64,000 nt of DNA from SAR202 cluster bacterium (GCA_022447925.1 JAKUTS010000003.1:88118-152117), one strand, 5' to 3'; shown: positions 44,107 through 54,343, counted from the stretch's first letter. Notes: generated from the letters alone by a model not told the origin. Made by a program: numbers and translations.

Positions 44107-45675
44107 ATGTTTGATATTTTGATAAAAGGTGGACTGGTTTTAGATGGTGCAGGGAATCCCGGACAGTATTTATCAGTTGGAGTCAAAAATAACACTATTC
44201 AGCTGCTTCGTGGTGATGTTTCAGATATAAAAGCTACGCAGACTATAGATGCGTCAGGCAAAGTCGTTAGCCCTGGGTTTATAGATGTGCATGCGCATTC
44301 AGGTTTAGTTATTTTGTCTGAACCAGAACATATGCCTAAGGTCCATCAAGGAGTCACTACCGAGTTGATAGGTATTGATGGTAACTCATATGCTCCGTTT
44401 TACAACGATTTAGATTTAAAGCGAATGATACAGATCAATTCCGGATTAGACGGAGACCCAGATATTAATTATAACTGGCGCACTGTTACAGATTATTTGG
44501 ATTTATTTGATAAAAAAGTTGCGGTTAATATTGCGTATGTAGTCGGCAATTCTCCGCTGAGAGTTGGAGCGATGGGCTGGAGTGCCAATAAAGCCACCTC
44601 TAAAGAATTAGATAAGCAAAAAGGTTTACTTAGAGAGGCTATGCAGGAAGGAGCTTTTGGCATGTCAACAGGACTTGATTATCCTCCTGGCAATTACGCT
44701 GATACCGATGAGTTGGTTGCGATTGCAAAAGAGTCAGAAAAGTTAGGAGGTTTCTACCATACACACGTGCGTTATAGATTAGGAGATCGTTACTTAGATC
44801 CTTTTCGCGAAGCTATTGAAATAGGTAAGAGAAGCGGCATACCAATACACTTAACTCATATGTTTAGAAGGACAACCAACCCAGGCGGAATTTCAAGAAT
44901 TTTTGATCTAGTAGAAAATGCTAGAGCTACGGGAATGGATATCACCTTTGATTGTTTCCCATATAAATATGGCGGCACCAGGATATTAATCATTTTCCCT
45001 GACTGGGCTCATGAGGGAGGACCCGAACAATTAATTAAAGTATTGTCCTCTCAGGATGCTCGAGAAAGACTAAAAAAGGAAGTTGTTCCTCGAAGCTTAG
45101 GTTGGGATGAAATGTGGCTCACCTATTTTAAAAAACCTCATAACAAACGATATGAAGGTAAATCCATTGCTTTAATCTCAGAAATGCGTAAACAGCATCC
45201 TGTAGACGCTTTATGTGATCTTTTATTAGATGAGGAACTTAGAGTGTCTTACTTTGCAGATGCAGTAGATGCCAGAACTCTTCCTGACTTAATTGCGCAT
45301 CCACTGTATATGGTTGGGAGCGACGCATTATTGATAGGGGACTTTCCTCCACCTATGGGTTATGGTTGTTTTCCCGTCATTTTATCTGAAATAGTCCGGG
45401 AGGAAAAAAAATTATCTTTGCCAGAAGCTATAAGGAAGATGACTTCATATCCTGCGCAAAGGATTGGCTTAAATGATAGAGGTTTAATTAAAGATAACTT
45501 TAAAGCTGATATTGTTATATTTGATGCAGATAAAATAAAAGCGAATGCTACTAGGCAAAATCCACGCCAACTTTCTACCGGCGTAGATTATGTGATTGTT
45601 AATGGGCAAGTCGTCATAAAAAAAGGAACCCATACTGGAGCATTGCCTGGACGCGCTTTGAAACGTACAGGTTAA
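44107..45675 (+). CDS. N-acyl-D-amino-acid deacylase / D-aminoacylase family amidohydrolase (paralogue 2)
   Basis: This 522-residue paralogue of the gene at 4143-5726 has the same layout: PGFIDVHAHSGLVI, the YHTHVRYRLGDRY metal region, IPIHLTHM, SDALLIGDFPPPMGYGCFP, and LPEAIRKMTSYPAQRIGLND. Substrate loops differ, so the two may act on different N-acyl amino acids. It starts ATG and is followed 2 bp later by rsmI. Confidence 0.88.
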   Translation: MFDILIKGGLVLDGAGNPGQYLSVGVKNNTIQLLRGDVSDIKATQTIDASGKVVSPGFIDVHAHSGLVILSEPEHMPKVHQGVTTELIGIDGNSYAPFYNDLDLKRMIQINSGLDGDPDINYNWRTVTDYLDLFDKKVAVNIAYVVGNSPLRVGAMGWSANKATSKELDKQKGLLREAMQEGAFGMSTGLDYPPGNYADTDELVAIAKESEKLGGFYHTHVRYRLGDRYLDPFREAIEIGKRSGIPIHLTHMFRRTTNPGGISRIFDLVENARATGMDITFDCFPYKYGGTRILIIFPDWAHEGGPEQLIKVLSSQDARERLKKEVVPRSLGWDEMWLTYFKKPHNKRYEGKSIALISEMRKQHPVDALCDLLLDEELRVSYFADAVDARTLPDLIAHPLYMVGSDALLIGDFPPPMGYGCFPVILSEIVREEKKLSLPEAIRKMTSYPAQRIGLNDRGLIKDNFKADIVIFDADKIKANATRQNPRQLSTGVDYVIVNGQVVIKKGTHTGALPGRALKRTG

Positions 45676-45677
45676 GA

Positions 45678-46502
45678 ATGATGGGCAGTTTATATGTAAT
45701 AGCAACTCCTATTGGAAATTTGGAAGATATTTCGATTAGAGCGTTAAATGTTTTAAAGAGTGTTGAGTTGATAGCAGCTGAGGATACGCGTCTAACTCAT
45801 CGTTTATTATCCCACTATGAGATTGACACAAAATTAATTAGTTATCACGAGCACAGTAAGCTGTCAAAATCTAGGAAGTTAATGAACATACTAAGAGATA
45901 ATGATTTGGCTTTAGTATGTGATTCTGGGACTCCTGGTATCAGTGACCCTGGTCGTGAGTTAGTTAAGATGTCACAAGAAGAGGGTTTTAATGTGATCCC
46001 TATACCTGGGCCTTCTTCCATCATAGCCGCACTATCGGTGTCCGGCTTGAACACAGACAGATTTTTGTTTGTAGGGTTTTTACCTCGCAGATCTTCTGAT
46101 CGAATTAAATTGTTTGAAAAATTTCTTCCAAGCAACACTGCACTAGTATTTCTTGAGAGTCCCCGCCGCTTGCGAGCGAGTTTAATTGATATAAAAAAAT
46201 CTTTAGGCGATCGCAAACTAACTGTGTGTAGAGAGATGACCAAAGTTTATGAAGAAATTTTTGTGGGTACAGTCAATACAGCACTAGAGCATTTTGAAGA
46301 ACCAAGAGGAGAATTCACCGTAATCTTAGATGGCGGGGTTGAAAACAGCCCGATTGAGTTAACTGAAGCAAATGCTAGAAAGATTCTGTTGCAATTAGCG
46401 GCAATGGGTGTTTCCGGGAGAGATTCAGTTGAATTTGTAGTAAGTCAAACCGGATTGCCAAAACGACAGGTGTATCAGATGTGGCAGAATGATACCATGT
46501 GA
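45678..46502 (+). CDS. rsmI: 16S rRNA (cytidine1402-2'-O)-methyltransferase
   Basis: The 274-residue SAM enzyme has SLYVIATPIGNLEDIS, AAEDTRLTHRLLSHY, LVCDSGTPGISDPG, PIPGPSSIIAALSVSG and FLPRRSSDR. It methylates the ribose of C1402 in the 30S decoding centre with RsmH. The C-terminal GRDSVEFVVSQTGLPKRQVY-type tail is present. It overlaps metG by 4 bp, so the two are likely coupled. Confidence 0.94.
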   Translation: MMGSLYVIATPIGNLEDISIRALNVLKSVELIAAEDTRLTHRLLSHYEIDTKLISYHEHSKLSKSRKLMNILRDNDLALVCDSGTPGISDPGRELVKMSQEEGFNVIPIPGPSSIIAALSVSGLNTDRFLFVGFLPRRSSDRIKLFEKFLPSNTALVFLESPRRLRASLIDIKKSLGDRKLTVCREMTKVYEEIFVGTVNTALEHFEEPRGEFTVILDGGVENSPIELTEANARKILLQLAAMGVSGRDSVEFVVSQTGLPKRQVYQMWQNDTM

Positions 46503-48211
46503 TATATACCGCTAGAAACTTTTTCAAGGTTAACAATGTCGTGACCGCTGCTCAAAAAATTTTAGTTGCTGTTGCATGGCCATACGCAAATGGATCGATT
46601 CATGTGGGCCATGTTGCTGGCACATATTTACCGGCTGACATATTTGCCAGATATCATAGATTGAGAGGCAATGATGTTTTGATGGTTTCAGGGAGTGATG
46701 CGCATGGTACTCCAGTCACTTTGGAAGCTGAAAAACGAGGAGTTTCACCCGGAGAAGTAGCTGACTTCTATTTAAATGAATTTAAAGATAATTGGAGTAG
46801 ACTCGGTATATCGTTCGATCTTTTCACCTCAACCAGTACCGAGACCCATGCGAAAGTTTCACAGGATCTCTTCTTAACATTGAAGAAGAATGGCTATATT
46901 TACGAAAAGCCGATGCATCAACCATTTTGCCTTGACGATAATAGGTTTTTAGCAGATCGATATGTTGAAGGTCAATGTCCATTATGTTCCTATGAAAAGG
47001 CACGTGGAGATCAATGTGATAGCTGTGGAAGAACACTGGACCCTCAAGATTTAATTAATTTAACTTGTGGTTTATGTGGTGGTTCCCCGGAAATTAGAGA
47101 AACAATACATTTCTTTTTCAAGCTAACAGAATTTGAAGATTTACTAAAACAATGGGTTTCTAAAAAATCGGATTGGAAGCCTAATGTACTCAACTTCACG
47201 AAAGGGTTTTTGGAGGGAGGTTTAGTAGATCGGCCAATTACAAGAGATATTGAGTGGGGTGTGGAAGTACCTTTGCCAGGATATGAAAGTAAACGACTTT
47301 ACGTTTGGTTTGAAGCCGTTATAGGTTACCTTTCTGCATCTCAGGAATGGGCAAACTTGAATGGAGATCCTCAGGCTTGGAAGGATTTCTGGACTGGTGA
47401 ATCACAGTCATACTACTTTATGGGGAAAGACAACATCATCTTCCATTCGATTTTATGGCCAGCTATGTTGATGGGGAACAAAAATCTTAATTTACCAACT
47501 AATGTTCCGGCGAACGAATATTTGAATATGGAAGGTTTTAAATTGTCTACCAGTAGGAATTGGGCAGTATGGTTGCCTGATTACCTCGATAGATACGAAC
47601 CTGACCCTCTAAGGTATGTAATTACATCTAATTTACCTGAATTGTCAGATTCAGATTTTTCGTGGAAAGAGTATGTACGGTCAAACAACGATGAGTTAGT
47701 AGCAACTTATGGCAATCTTATTCATCGAGTTTTGAGTATGGCATTCAATTACTTTGATGGAAAGGTGCCAGATAATAAGTCAATCGATACGGAATGTGAC
47801 GAACTTCTTTCAAAATGCGATGAAACTATTTTGATGGTTGGTCAGTCAATTGAAAAAGCTCAATTCAGAAAAGGATTATCACTTGCCATGGGATTAGCAT
47901 CGGATGCAAACAAGTTTTTAGAAGAACGCAAACCTTGGCAATCAAATAAGACTGACAAAAGTAAAACAGCTGCCTCTTTATGGACAGCGCTCTCAGTAAT
48001 TAATTGTTTACGGGTTGTTATGGAGCCATACCTTCCGTTTTCATCAATAAAATTGAAAAGCATGCTTGGTTTTTCAAACGACAAAACGTCTAATTGGACA
48101 TGGAATCAAAATGATCTAATGCCTGGTACTCCCATAGAAAAGCCAGATCTTTTATTTAAAAAGCTTGATGATGTAGTTATTGAAACAGAAGATGCGAAGT
48201 TAAGAGCATAA
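46499..48211 (+). CDS. metG: methionyl-tRNA synthetase
   Basis: The 570-residue class I enzyme has AWPYANGSIHVGHVAG (HIGH-like HVGH at about 35), two zinc knuckles (CPLC and CDSC; CGLC), the KMSKS-equivalent KLSTSRNWAV, and the MetRS helix bundle. The C-terminal EMAPII-like tRNA-binding domain is absent. GTG 46499 overlaps rsmI; a second GTG at 46541 is also possible, since the first 14 residues are not family-like. Confidence 0.94.
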   Translation: MIYTARNFFKVNNVVTAAQKILVAVAWPYANGSIHVGHVAGTYLPADIFARYHRLRGNDVLMVSGSDAHGTPVTLEAEKRGVSPGEVADFYLNEFKDNWSRLGISFDLFTSTSTETHAKVSQDLFLTLKKNGYIYEKPMHQPFCLDDNRFLADRYVEGQCPLCSYEKARGDQCDSCGRTLDPQDLINLTCGLCGGSPEIRETIHFFFKLTEFEDLLKQWVSKKSDWKPNVLNFTKGFLEGGLVDRPITRDIEWGVEVPLPGYESKRLYVWFEAVIGYLSASQEWANLNGDPQAWKDFWTGESQSYYFMGKDNIIFHSILWPAMLMGNKNLNLPTNVPANEYLNMEGFKLSTSRNWAVWLPDYLDRYEPDPLRYVITSNLPELSDSDFSWKEYVRSNNDELVATYGNLIHRVLSMAFNYFDGKVPDNKSIDTECDELLSKCDETILMVGQSIEKAQFRKGLSLAMGLASDANKFLEERKPWQSNKTDKSKTAASLWTALSVINCLRVVMEPYLPFSSIKLKSMLGFSNDKTSNWTWNQNDLMPGTPIEKPDLLFKKLDDVVIETEDAKLRA

Positions 48212-48226
48212 AAAGGCTGGAATCAA

Positions 48227-49216
48227 TTGACTGTGAATAAATCAAATCCAAACCTCTCTGACATATATTCTCCGATAGTGGACTCGTTAGACCGTGTTAA
48301 AGGTAAAATTTCATCGTTAAAGGATGATAAATACTCTGATGTTACACCTCTGGTTAAGCATGTAATTACATCCAATGGCAAAAAGGTTAGGCCAGCAGTA
48401 ACAGTTTTATCTTCTAAATTTCATCCAAACGATGGTGTCGCTGTTGAAACTATGGCAGCAGCCGTTGAATTGTTGCATATAGCAACATTGATTCACGATG
48501 ATACTGTTGATAACTCCGATATGCGACGCGGAAAGGGTACAGTTTCAAGTTTGTGGGGGGTAGATGAAGCTGTGGTTTTAGGCGACTACATGTTTGCTGC
48601 TTCAGCAACATTTGTATGTGACACAGGTAATATCAGAGTAATACGTAGGTTTGCAGAAACAATCATGGAGTTATCTAAAGGACAGATGAACGAATTGATT
48701 CATGCGTTTAGCTCTGAACAGAATATGGATGACTATTATGAACGAATCTATAACAAGACTGCATCTCTGTTTGCGACTGCTGCTGAGTCGGGAGCAATAC
48801 TTAGTGGGGCTGATGAGAATATTGTTAATGCGCTGCGAACATACGGTATTAATTTAGGCATAGGCTTTCAATTAATAGATGATATTTTAGATATAGCAAG
48901 CAGCAAAGAGAAAACAGGAAAGCCGGTGGGAAATGATATTCTACAAGGAATTATTACTTTGCCAGTTTTGGTTCATCAGAAAAATAATCCCCAAGATGAT
49001 TCTGTCCAACGCTATTTTGAAAAGCCTGATGATTTGTTGCAAGTAAACGAAATACTTAACAAAATCAGTGATGATTCTGTAGTAGAGGAATGTTTAGACA
49101 TAGCTTATAGATACAAAGATAAGGCCTCTAAAGCATTAGAGATTTTGCCTGATACAACAGAAAGAGAATGTTTACTTGATTTACTTGAGTACGTTTTTAT
49201 TGATTGTCGATACTAA
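48227..49216 (+). CDS. polyprenyl diphosphate synthase
   Basis: The 329-residue trans-prenyltransferase has NGKKVRPA, the first Asp-rich motif HDDTVDNSDMRRG and the second QLIDDILDIA. The residues before the first motif (AAVELLHIATLI) are small, consistent with medium to long chain products such as hepta- or octaprenyl diphosphate for menaquinone. TTG start. It follows metG by 15 bp and is convergent with the antiporter. Confidence 0.9.
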   Translation: MTVNKSNPNLSDIYSPIVDSLDRVKGKISSLKDDKYSDVTPLVKHVITSNGKKVRPAVTVLSSKFHPNDGVAVETMAAAVELLHIATLIHDDTVDNSDMRRGKGTVSSLWGVDEAVVLGDYMFAASATFVCDTGNIRVIRRFAETIMELSKGQMNELIHAFSSEQNMDDYYERIYNKTASLFATAAESGAILSGADENIVNALRTYGINLGIGFQLIDDILDIASSKEKTGKPVGNDILQGIITLPVLVHQKNNPQDDSVQRYFEKPDDLLQVNEILNKISDDSVVEECLDIAYRYKDKASKALEILPDTTERECLLDLLEYVFIDCRY

Positions 49217-49226
49217 TTTCAATCTG

Positions 49227-50255
49227 CTACAAATAAAATAGTGCAATACTGGCGACTATGTAAATGATAATGAGTATAGAAGATTCTAAATTAATCCATT
49301 TGAATGAAAAACTTTTTGGATGATGCTGCCTGATTAATAAAGTACCCACAATAACTAAGGTCATAAAAATACCTGTTAAACCTGTGACCACATGTGATAA
49401 TGAAATGCTTGACCACAATGAGCCACTCGTCACAGCCAACTCATCAGCAAATAATATGAAGCCCATATTGAATAAATTGGAGCCAAGGAGGTTGGCAACT
49501 GCCATTTCTGGATTACCAAGTCTCAGGGCAGCTATAGTTGTAGCTAATTCAGGTAGTGAAGTGCTTATGGCTAAAAACTGAGTTCCCACGAAACTCTCTT
49601 CCCATTGTAGAGCCTCTGCTAGTCTATCTCCGACTTCAGACAACCATATTGAGGTTCCAATAATACAAAGAGCGGATATTAGATAAAAAGCGAACGCGCG
49701 CTTGGTTTCATTATCCAGCTTGCTTTTCCCATTCTTTGCGTCGTCTTGAGTTTGTATGGGATTGGCTTCTTTATTATCTATACGATAAACAATGTATGCA
49801 GCTGTGACGAAGAATAAAACCAATACAATCGATAAAGGACTTATGTACCAATGATCTAGTATGTCTGTCCAATGATGAATTGCAGTTGATATAGATGCGA
49901 TGAAAATTATCACGATCCCTAGTATTGCAACTATTATAGGCGCCCTAGAAACAGAAGCTAGCATTGGACCCCTCGGCCATATTACATCGGCTATAGCTAT
50001 AATCAAGAGATTTACTATATTGCTTCCAAAGGCTGCACCAGCTGCTAAATCAGGGGCGTTAGCAAGTGTAATTGAACTAATGCCAGTTGCAAGTTCAGGC
50101 AAAGAAGTGGCGGTAGCCAACAATACTATCCCCACAAATGTGTGTCCAAGTCCAATTTTTGAGGCGATTTTATCTGAAGAACTTACAAGATATTTAGAAG
50201 ATAGAAGAATTAATATTGCCGCAGCAATAAGTTGTATCCATAGAAGGGGTAGCAA
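49227..50255 (-). CDS. Na+/Ca2+ exchanger family (CaCA) antiporter
   Basis: The 342-residue membrane protein has the two inverted alpha repeats: LLATATSLPELATGI with GSNIVNLL, and LAISTSLPELATTIAA with GSNLFNMG. These match the YrbG/CaCA family pattern (TSLPE plus GSN). A hydrophilic loop of about 25 residues (after YIVYRIDNKEANP) separates the halves. It likely exchanges Ca2+ or other cations for Na+ or H+. A TTG start lies 3 bp from the pyk stop. Confidence 0.9.
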   Translation of the reverse strand: MLPLLWIQLIAAAILILLSSKYLVSSSDKIASKIGLGHTFVGIVLLATATSLPELATGISSITLANAPDLAAGAAFGSNIVNLLIIAIADVIWPRGPMLASVSRAPIIVAILGIVIIFIASISTAIHHWTDILDHWYISPLSIVLVLFFVTAAYIVYRIDNKEANPIQTQDDAKNGKSKLDNETKRAFAFYLISALCIIGTSIWLSEVGDRLAEALQWEESFVGTQFLAISTSLPELATTIAALRLGNPEMAVANLLGSNLFNMGFILFADELAVTSGSLWSSISLSHVVTGLTGIFMTLVIVGTLLIRQHHPKSFSFKWINLESSILIIIYIVASIALFYL

Positions 50256-50258
50256 GAG

Positions 50259-51695
50259 CTATACCGACATAACTCGCAGCATATTAGTCCCGCCGGGAAC
50301 GCCGATTGGGAGTCCTGCAACTAATACCACTAGCCCGTCACTGTTTATTGCTGGTGATTTATTTGACTCTTCTTTTACTATTCGGAAGAAATCATTGACA
50401 TCTTTAACTGGTAATGTGGTTACCGGTGTGACACCCCATATGAGGGTAAGACGGCGCTGTGTTTCTAGGGAAGGCGTTAACGCAAGAATCTCTGAGCGAG
50501 GTCGGTATTTAGACACTCGGGCAGCGGTACTTCCGGATTCTGTAAACGCTACAATCAGGTCAGCATTGAGCTGATATGCCGTCTGACAGGAATTGTATGC
50601 TATCGCATCATCAGTTTGGTGTTCCATGTGCGCGCGTTTCTCGACTAATATTGATTCATAGGGCAGTGCTTTTTCAGCTTCTAATGCAACTTTAGACATC
50701 ATAGCAACTGATTCAACAGGATACTTTCCAATAGATGTTTCTCCTGACAGCATTATGGCATCTGAACCATCGAAAACAGCATTTGCAACATCAGTCACTT
50801 CTGCTCGAGTAGGTGACGGCGAGCTAATCATTGATTCAAGCATTTGGGTGGCTGTTATAACTGGTTTACCGGCGATATTTGAGGCCCTTATTAGCTGTTT
50901 CTGTGTTGTTGGCACTTCAGATAGATCTATCTCTACTCCCATGTCTCCACGCGCAACCATAATCCCATCGGATACCCCTAGGATTGATTTGAATTGCCGA
51001 ATGCCTTCAGCTGTTTCAATCTTCGATATGATTGCTGGATTAATATCATGTTTGGAAAGTTGTTCTTTGACTGATTCAACATGAGATGCAGAACCGACAC
51101 TGGATATCGCGATAAAATCTGCATTATGTTCAACGGCAAAGCGAATTGCTATATCTGTAGTCTCGTTAAGAAAATCACCTGTTGGGATGATTCCTGCAAC
51201 GTTTACCCCTCTTCCTTGAGAAATACTACCCGGGGTGATCGCTTCACATATCACTTCTTTACCTGATACTTCGAGAACTTTAACTTTCACTAATCCGTCA
51301 GCAATTGAGATAATTTTCCCGGGCTTAGCATCCAGATGAATACCAGGAGGTTTTACTGGTATTATTTCTGCAGAACCTATTACGTCTGCGCTAGTAAGTC
51401 GTAGATGAGAGTGTAGTTTGACATCAATGTCTTTAGGCTTAGTATCCCCGGTTCGATATTTTTTACCAGGGATATCAACCATTATTCCAACCGGTTGATT
51501 TAAATCCTTGGATGCAGTCCGTACCAAATTCGCAGAGTTTTTGTGATCATCAATAGTCCCATGGGATAAGTTTAGTCTAGCAACGCTCATTCCATTTTCA
51601 ATAAGAGCTTTAACCTGAGATAAAGAATTTGTTGAAGGACCTAAAGTGCAGACTATTTTTGTTTTAGTCTTATTTTTATTTCTTGACTGTTCCAC
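50259..51695 (-). CDS. pyk: pyruvate kinase
   Basis: The 478-residue enzyme has TKIVCTLGPSTNS, RLNLSHGTIDDH, the active-site Lys and metal region AIISKIETAEGIRQF, MVARGDMGVE and ATQMLESMISSPSPTRAEV. The C-terminal regulatory domain contains AFTESGSTAARVSKYRP. It makes pyruvate and ATP from phosphoenolpyruvate. GTG start. It is divergent from the zinc-ribbon gene. Confidence 0.96.
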   Translation of the reverse strand: MEQSRNKNKTKTKIVCTLGPSTNSLSQVKALIENGMSVARLNLSHGTIDDHKNSANLVRTASKDLNQPVGIMVDIPGKKYRTGDTKPKDIDVKLHSHLRLTSADVIGSAEIIPVKPPGIHLDAKPGKIISIADGLVKVKVLEVSGKEVICEAITPGSISQGRGVNVAGIIPTGDFLNETTDIAIRFAVEHNADFIAISSVGSASHVESVKEQLSKHDINPAIISKIETAEGIRQFKSILGVSDGIMVARGDMGVEIDLSEVPTTQKQLIRASNIAGKPVITATQMLESMISSPSPTRAEVTDVANAVFDGSDAIMLSGETSIGKYPVESVAMMSKVALEAEKALPYESILVEKRAHMEHQTDDAIAYNSCQTAYQLNADLIVAFTESGSTAARVSKYRPRSEILALTPSLETQRRLTLIWGVTPVTTLPVKDVNDFFRIVKEESNKSPAINSDGLVVLVAGLPIGVPGGTNMLRVMSV

Positions 51696-51813
51696 TTAAA
51701 ATCAATCCTATGTATTACTAGGCTACTACACCCTTGATATACTCGACTAGGTACGTTTATAGACGCAAAAGATACAATGTGCGATATTTCTACTATCTAT
51801 TAAAATATTTAAC

Positions 51814-52515
51814 ATGAATGAGATGCAATCAATATTTGACCTACAAATAACCGATTTACAAATCAGTGATATCCAGTCGGAACTTGCTGATATTGAAAAT
51901 AAATTATCATCGGATGGAGATTTGATGATGATTAATAGCCGATTAGAAAAAATAAACAAAGCTTTAGAGGTAAAGGAATCAGATAAAAAATCAAAAGAGC
52001 GTGTAATTAGTGACCTGGAAAGTAAGATAACTGAGTTACAGGGACTGCTATATGGTGGTGTGATTACTAACGAGAAAGAATTACAGGCTTTGGAAGAACA
52101 AAAAGGCTACGCCTCGGAAGAACTATCTTCTAAAGAAGATGGCTTACTTGAAGTAATGATAGAAATTGAGAAACTTATTGATTCTCGGGATAAACACTCC
52201 GAAGTAGTAGAAAAACTCATGGAGAAGAAATCATCAGATTTAATCCTTTTGTCAGCTAAGCAAAAAGATTTAACTTCTAGTTTAGATAAAAAGAAGTCAG
52301 ATAGACAGGCTTTAGTTTTAGATGTGCCTGCTGACCTGTTGTCACTTTATGAAAAACTAAAAAAGAACAAGTCAGGTCATGCAGTTTCTAAGTTAGAAGG
52401 CCGCTTATGCGGAGTTTGCAGGGTAGAGCTACCTGTAAAGGAGTTTCAGGACGCAAAGGCGGGAATTCGATTGGTTCAGTGTAATAGTTGTAGAAGAATA
52501 ATATATGTAAATTGA
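51814..52515 (+). CDS. coiled-coil protein with C-terminal C4 zinc ribbon (CdsZ/DUF164-like)
   Basis: The 233-residue protein is mostly heptad-patterned coiled coil (residues 1-180, rich in Leu/Glu/Lys) and ends in a zinc ribbon with two Cys pairs, LCGVCRVELPVKEF and VQCNSCRRI. This matches the widespread C4-type zinc-ribbon family described as dispersed coiled-coil proteins; the role is incompletely known. It lies 25 bp before the recombinase-like gene, suggesting co-transcription. Confidence 0.85.
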   Translation: MNEMQSIFDLQITDLQISDIQSELADIENKLSSDGDLMMINSRLEKINKALEVKESDKKSKERVISDLESKITELQGLLYGGVITNEKELQALEEQKGYASEELSSKEDGLLEVMIEIEKLIDSRDKHSEVVEKLMEKKSSDLILLSAKQKDLTSSLDKKKSDRQALVLDVPADLLSLYEKLKKNKSGHAVSKLEGRLCGVCRVELPVKEFQDAKAGIRLVQCNSCRRIIYVN

Positions 52516-52540
52516 TTTTTAAATTTAGGAAAGAAATCCA

Positions 52541-53884
52541 TTGAGAGCAGTAGGCTATTTCAGAAAGCAAAAAACTACAGAATGGTCAAGTGTAGACAAT
52601 TCTTTTGAGTTAGACTTTTCTGAATATTGTGAGATTAATTTCCATCAAAATATTGGCGTTTATATAGATGAATTCGGGTCTAAAAGCCAGTACATTCGAT
52701 TGCTCGCATTTTTAAAAGATTCTGACTCGGAGTACCTGGTTGTAATACCTAATGCTAAGCATTTGGGAGCCGATTTGGAGAAGCTAACACGCTCATTGCT
52801 AGAGATTAGTTCCATGGGCTCTAAGTCTTTGTGTATGAGCGAAAACATGCCTGATCCGGTCCAGAATGCGTTTCAAACCCTAGGTGTTAAAGGAGTTTCC
52901 AAAACTCGCAGTGATCGCGTAAAAGAATCAATGAGAATTAAGGCAGCTCAAGGCAAGCCTTTAGGTAGGCCTCCTTATGGATATATCATAAATGAAGATG
53001 GTAATTTAGCTAAAGTAAGTCAAGAAGCGACCATAGTTGAATTGATATATAGGTTATATACCAAAGATCAAATCGGGTTCCGTTTAATTGCCCAACATCT
53101 TAATGATAGTGAGATAACTACGAGAAAAGGCAAACCCTGGAATGTTGTTACGGTTAGAGATGTATTACGTAATATAGCTTACACAGGCACTTATACTAGA
53201 TTTGGACTTAGAAAATCTAAAGTACATGAGGCGATTATTCCGCCTGAAATATTTAAATCTGCGCAAGATATTACTAAGTCTCGAAGACCGATTGGCCGGG
53301 TTTCTAACTCCGATCCATTTCTTCTGTCAGGGCTGATTTACTGTGCTAATTGTGGTAGCAAAATGATGGGAGTTACTCGTAAACAGAAATGGGTCCGTCA
53401 GGATAATAGAAGATCGTTTGGCACCTATCGTTATTATCAGTGTCAATCCAGACAGAACCAAGGCCGGTGTAGCTACGTGACCTGGCGGGCTTCAATGTTG
53501 GAATCAACTGTTATAGGCAGGTTGTTTGAACACGTATCAAATGTTGTAGAAGAAACTCAAGTTCAAGATGTTGAGCCAATTAATATGCATCAGCGTATCA
53601 AGGAAATAAATAGTGATAGGGTTAAGACTGCGGAAAGAAGAATGTTATCGGCTCTTAGAAGAGTTGCTAACGCTGAGATACCTCTAGACCTAATGTCAGA
53701 ATATATTAAAAACCTTGATGCCGCCAGAAAAATTTCTAATAGGTCAAGGTCTAGTAAGCAACCGAAAGTCTTCAAAGAGCTGCATGAAATGGAGTCATTG
53801 AAATATGAGGATAAAAGAGTTCTATTAGAAGAGAGGATTCGTAACATTAGAGTTTATAAAGAAAGAGTTGAAGTGTCGTTCTAA
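52541..53884 (+). CDS. serine-recombinase homologue lacking catalytic residues
   Basis: The 447-residue protein has the layout of large serine recombinases: an N-terminal resolvase-like domain (1-110), Recombinase domain (about 130-250; GKPLGRPPYGY then RKGKPWNVVTVRDVLRN), zinc ribbon (about 262-310; YCANCGSKMMG and CQSRQNQGRC) and a C-terminal coil. The catalytic domain is degenerate: YxRVS-type Ser is replaced by Gln at about residue 10 (GYFRKQKT), and the DRLxR region reads NAKHLGAD without the Arg. DNA-binding parts are intact. No att-site repeats or cargo are seen. A domesticated DNA-binding role is more plausible than recombination. Confidence 0.8.
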   Translation: MRAVGYFRKQKTTEWSSVDNSFELDFSEYCEINFHQNIGVYIDEFGSKSQYIRLLAFLKDSDSEYLVVIPNAKHLGADLEKLTRSLLEISSMGSKSLCMSENMPDPVQNAFQTLGVKGVSKTRSDRVKESMRIKAAQGKPLGRPPYGYIINEDGNLAKVSQEATIVELIYRLYTKDQIGFRLIAQHLNDSEITTRKGKPWNVVTVRDVLRNIAYTGTYTRFGLRKSKVHEAIIPPEIFKSAQDITKSRRPIGRVSNSDPFLLSGLIYCANCGSKMMGVTRKQKWVRQDNRRSFGTYRYYQCQSRQNQGRCSYVTWRASMLESTVIGRLFEHVSNVVEETQVQDVEPINMHQRIKEINSDRVKTAERRMLSALRRVANAEIPLDLMSEYIKNLDAARKISNRSRSSKQPKVFKELHEMESLKYEDKRVLLEERIRNIRVYKERVEVSF

Positions 53885-53925
53885 TTCACTTTTTGTAATA
53901 AATTCTGATAAAATTTCGTTGGAAG

Positions 53926-54343
53926 CAAGATGGCTGGGTGGTTGCTCTTCTGAATTCAGAGGAGAGGAAAGTCCGAGCTTCATTCGAGATAGATGCCCGC
54001 TAACGGCGGGGCGAGGCGACTCGACGGAAAGTGCCACAGAAATATACCGTCTCTTATTGAATTAAATTATAAAGGGATAAGGGTGAAATGGTGAGGTAAG
54101 AGCTCACCGCCTTGGTGGTAACATCAAGGGCAAGGTAAACCCCATTTGAAGCAAGGCCAAGCAGAGTACCTGGATTTATTTAGGTAAAAGAGAGCTCGAT
54201 CTCTACTCAGGTCGGCCGCATGATCTAGTTGGCAACAGCTAGGCTAGATAGATAATCACCGCTTGCTATTTATGGAGGAAGAAGTCTAAGGACGTAAACT
54301 TACATTTATGACTTGTACAGAACTCGGCTTATAGGCCATCTTG
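53926..54343 (+). ncRNA. rnpB: RNase P RNA (bacterial type A)
   Basis: P1 arms CAAGATGGC (53926-53934) and GCCATCTTG (54335-54343) close the molecule. Conserved elements are present in order: GAGGAAAGTCCG, the P4-associated ACAGAAATATACCG, GGTAAGAGCTCACC, and near the end ACAGAACTCGGCTTATAGGCC. The RNA cleaves 5' leaders of pre-tRNAs. It starts about 40 bp after the recombinase-like stop, on the same strand; a TAAAAT just upstream could be a -10. Confidence 0.95.

Noticed and set aside
52541..53884. Integrative mobile element
   Set aside because: The recombinase-like gene lacks catalytic residues and there are no flanking direct repeats, tRNA-derived duplications or cargo genes visible in the window.
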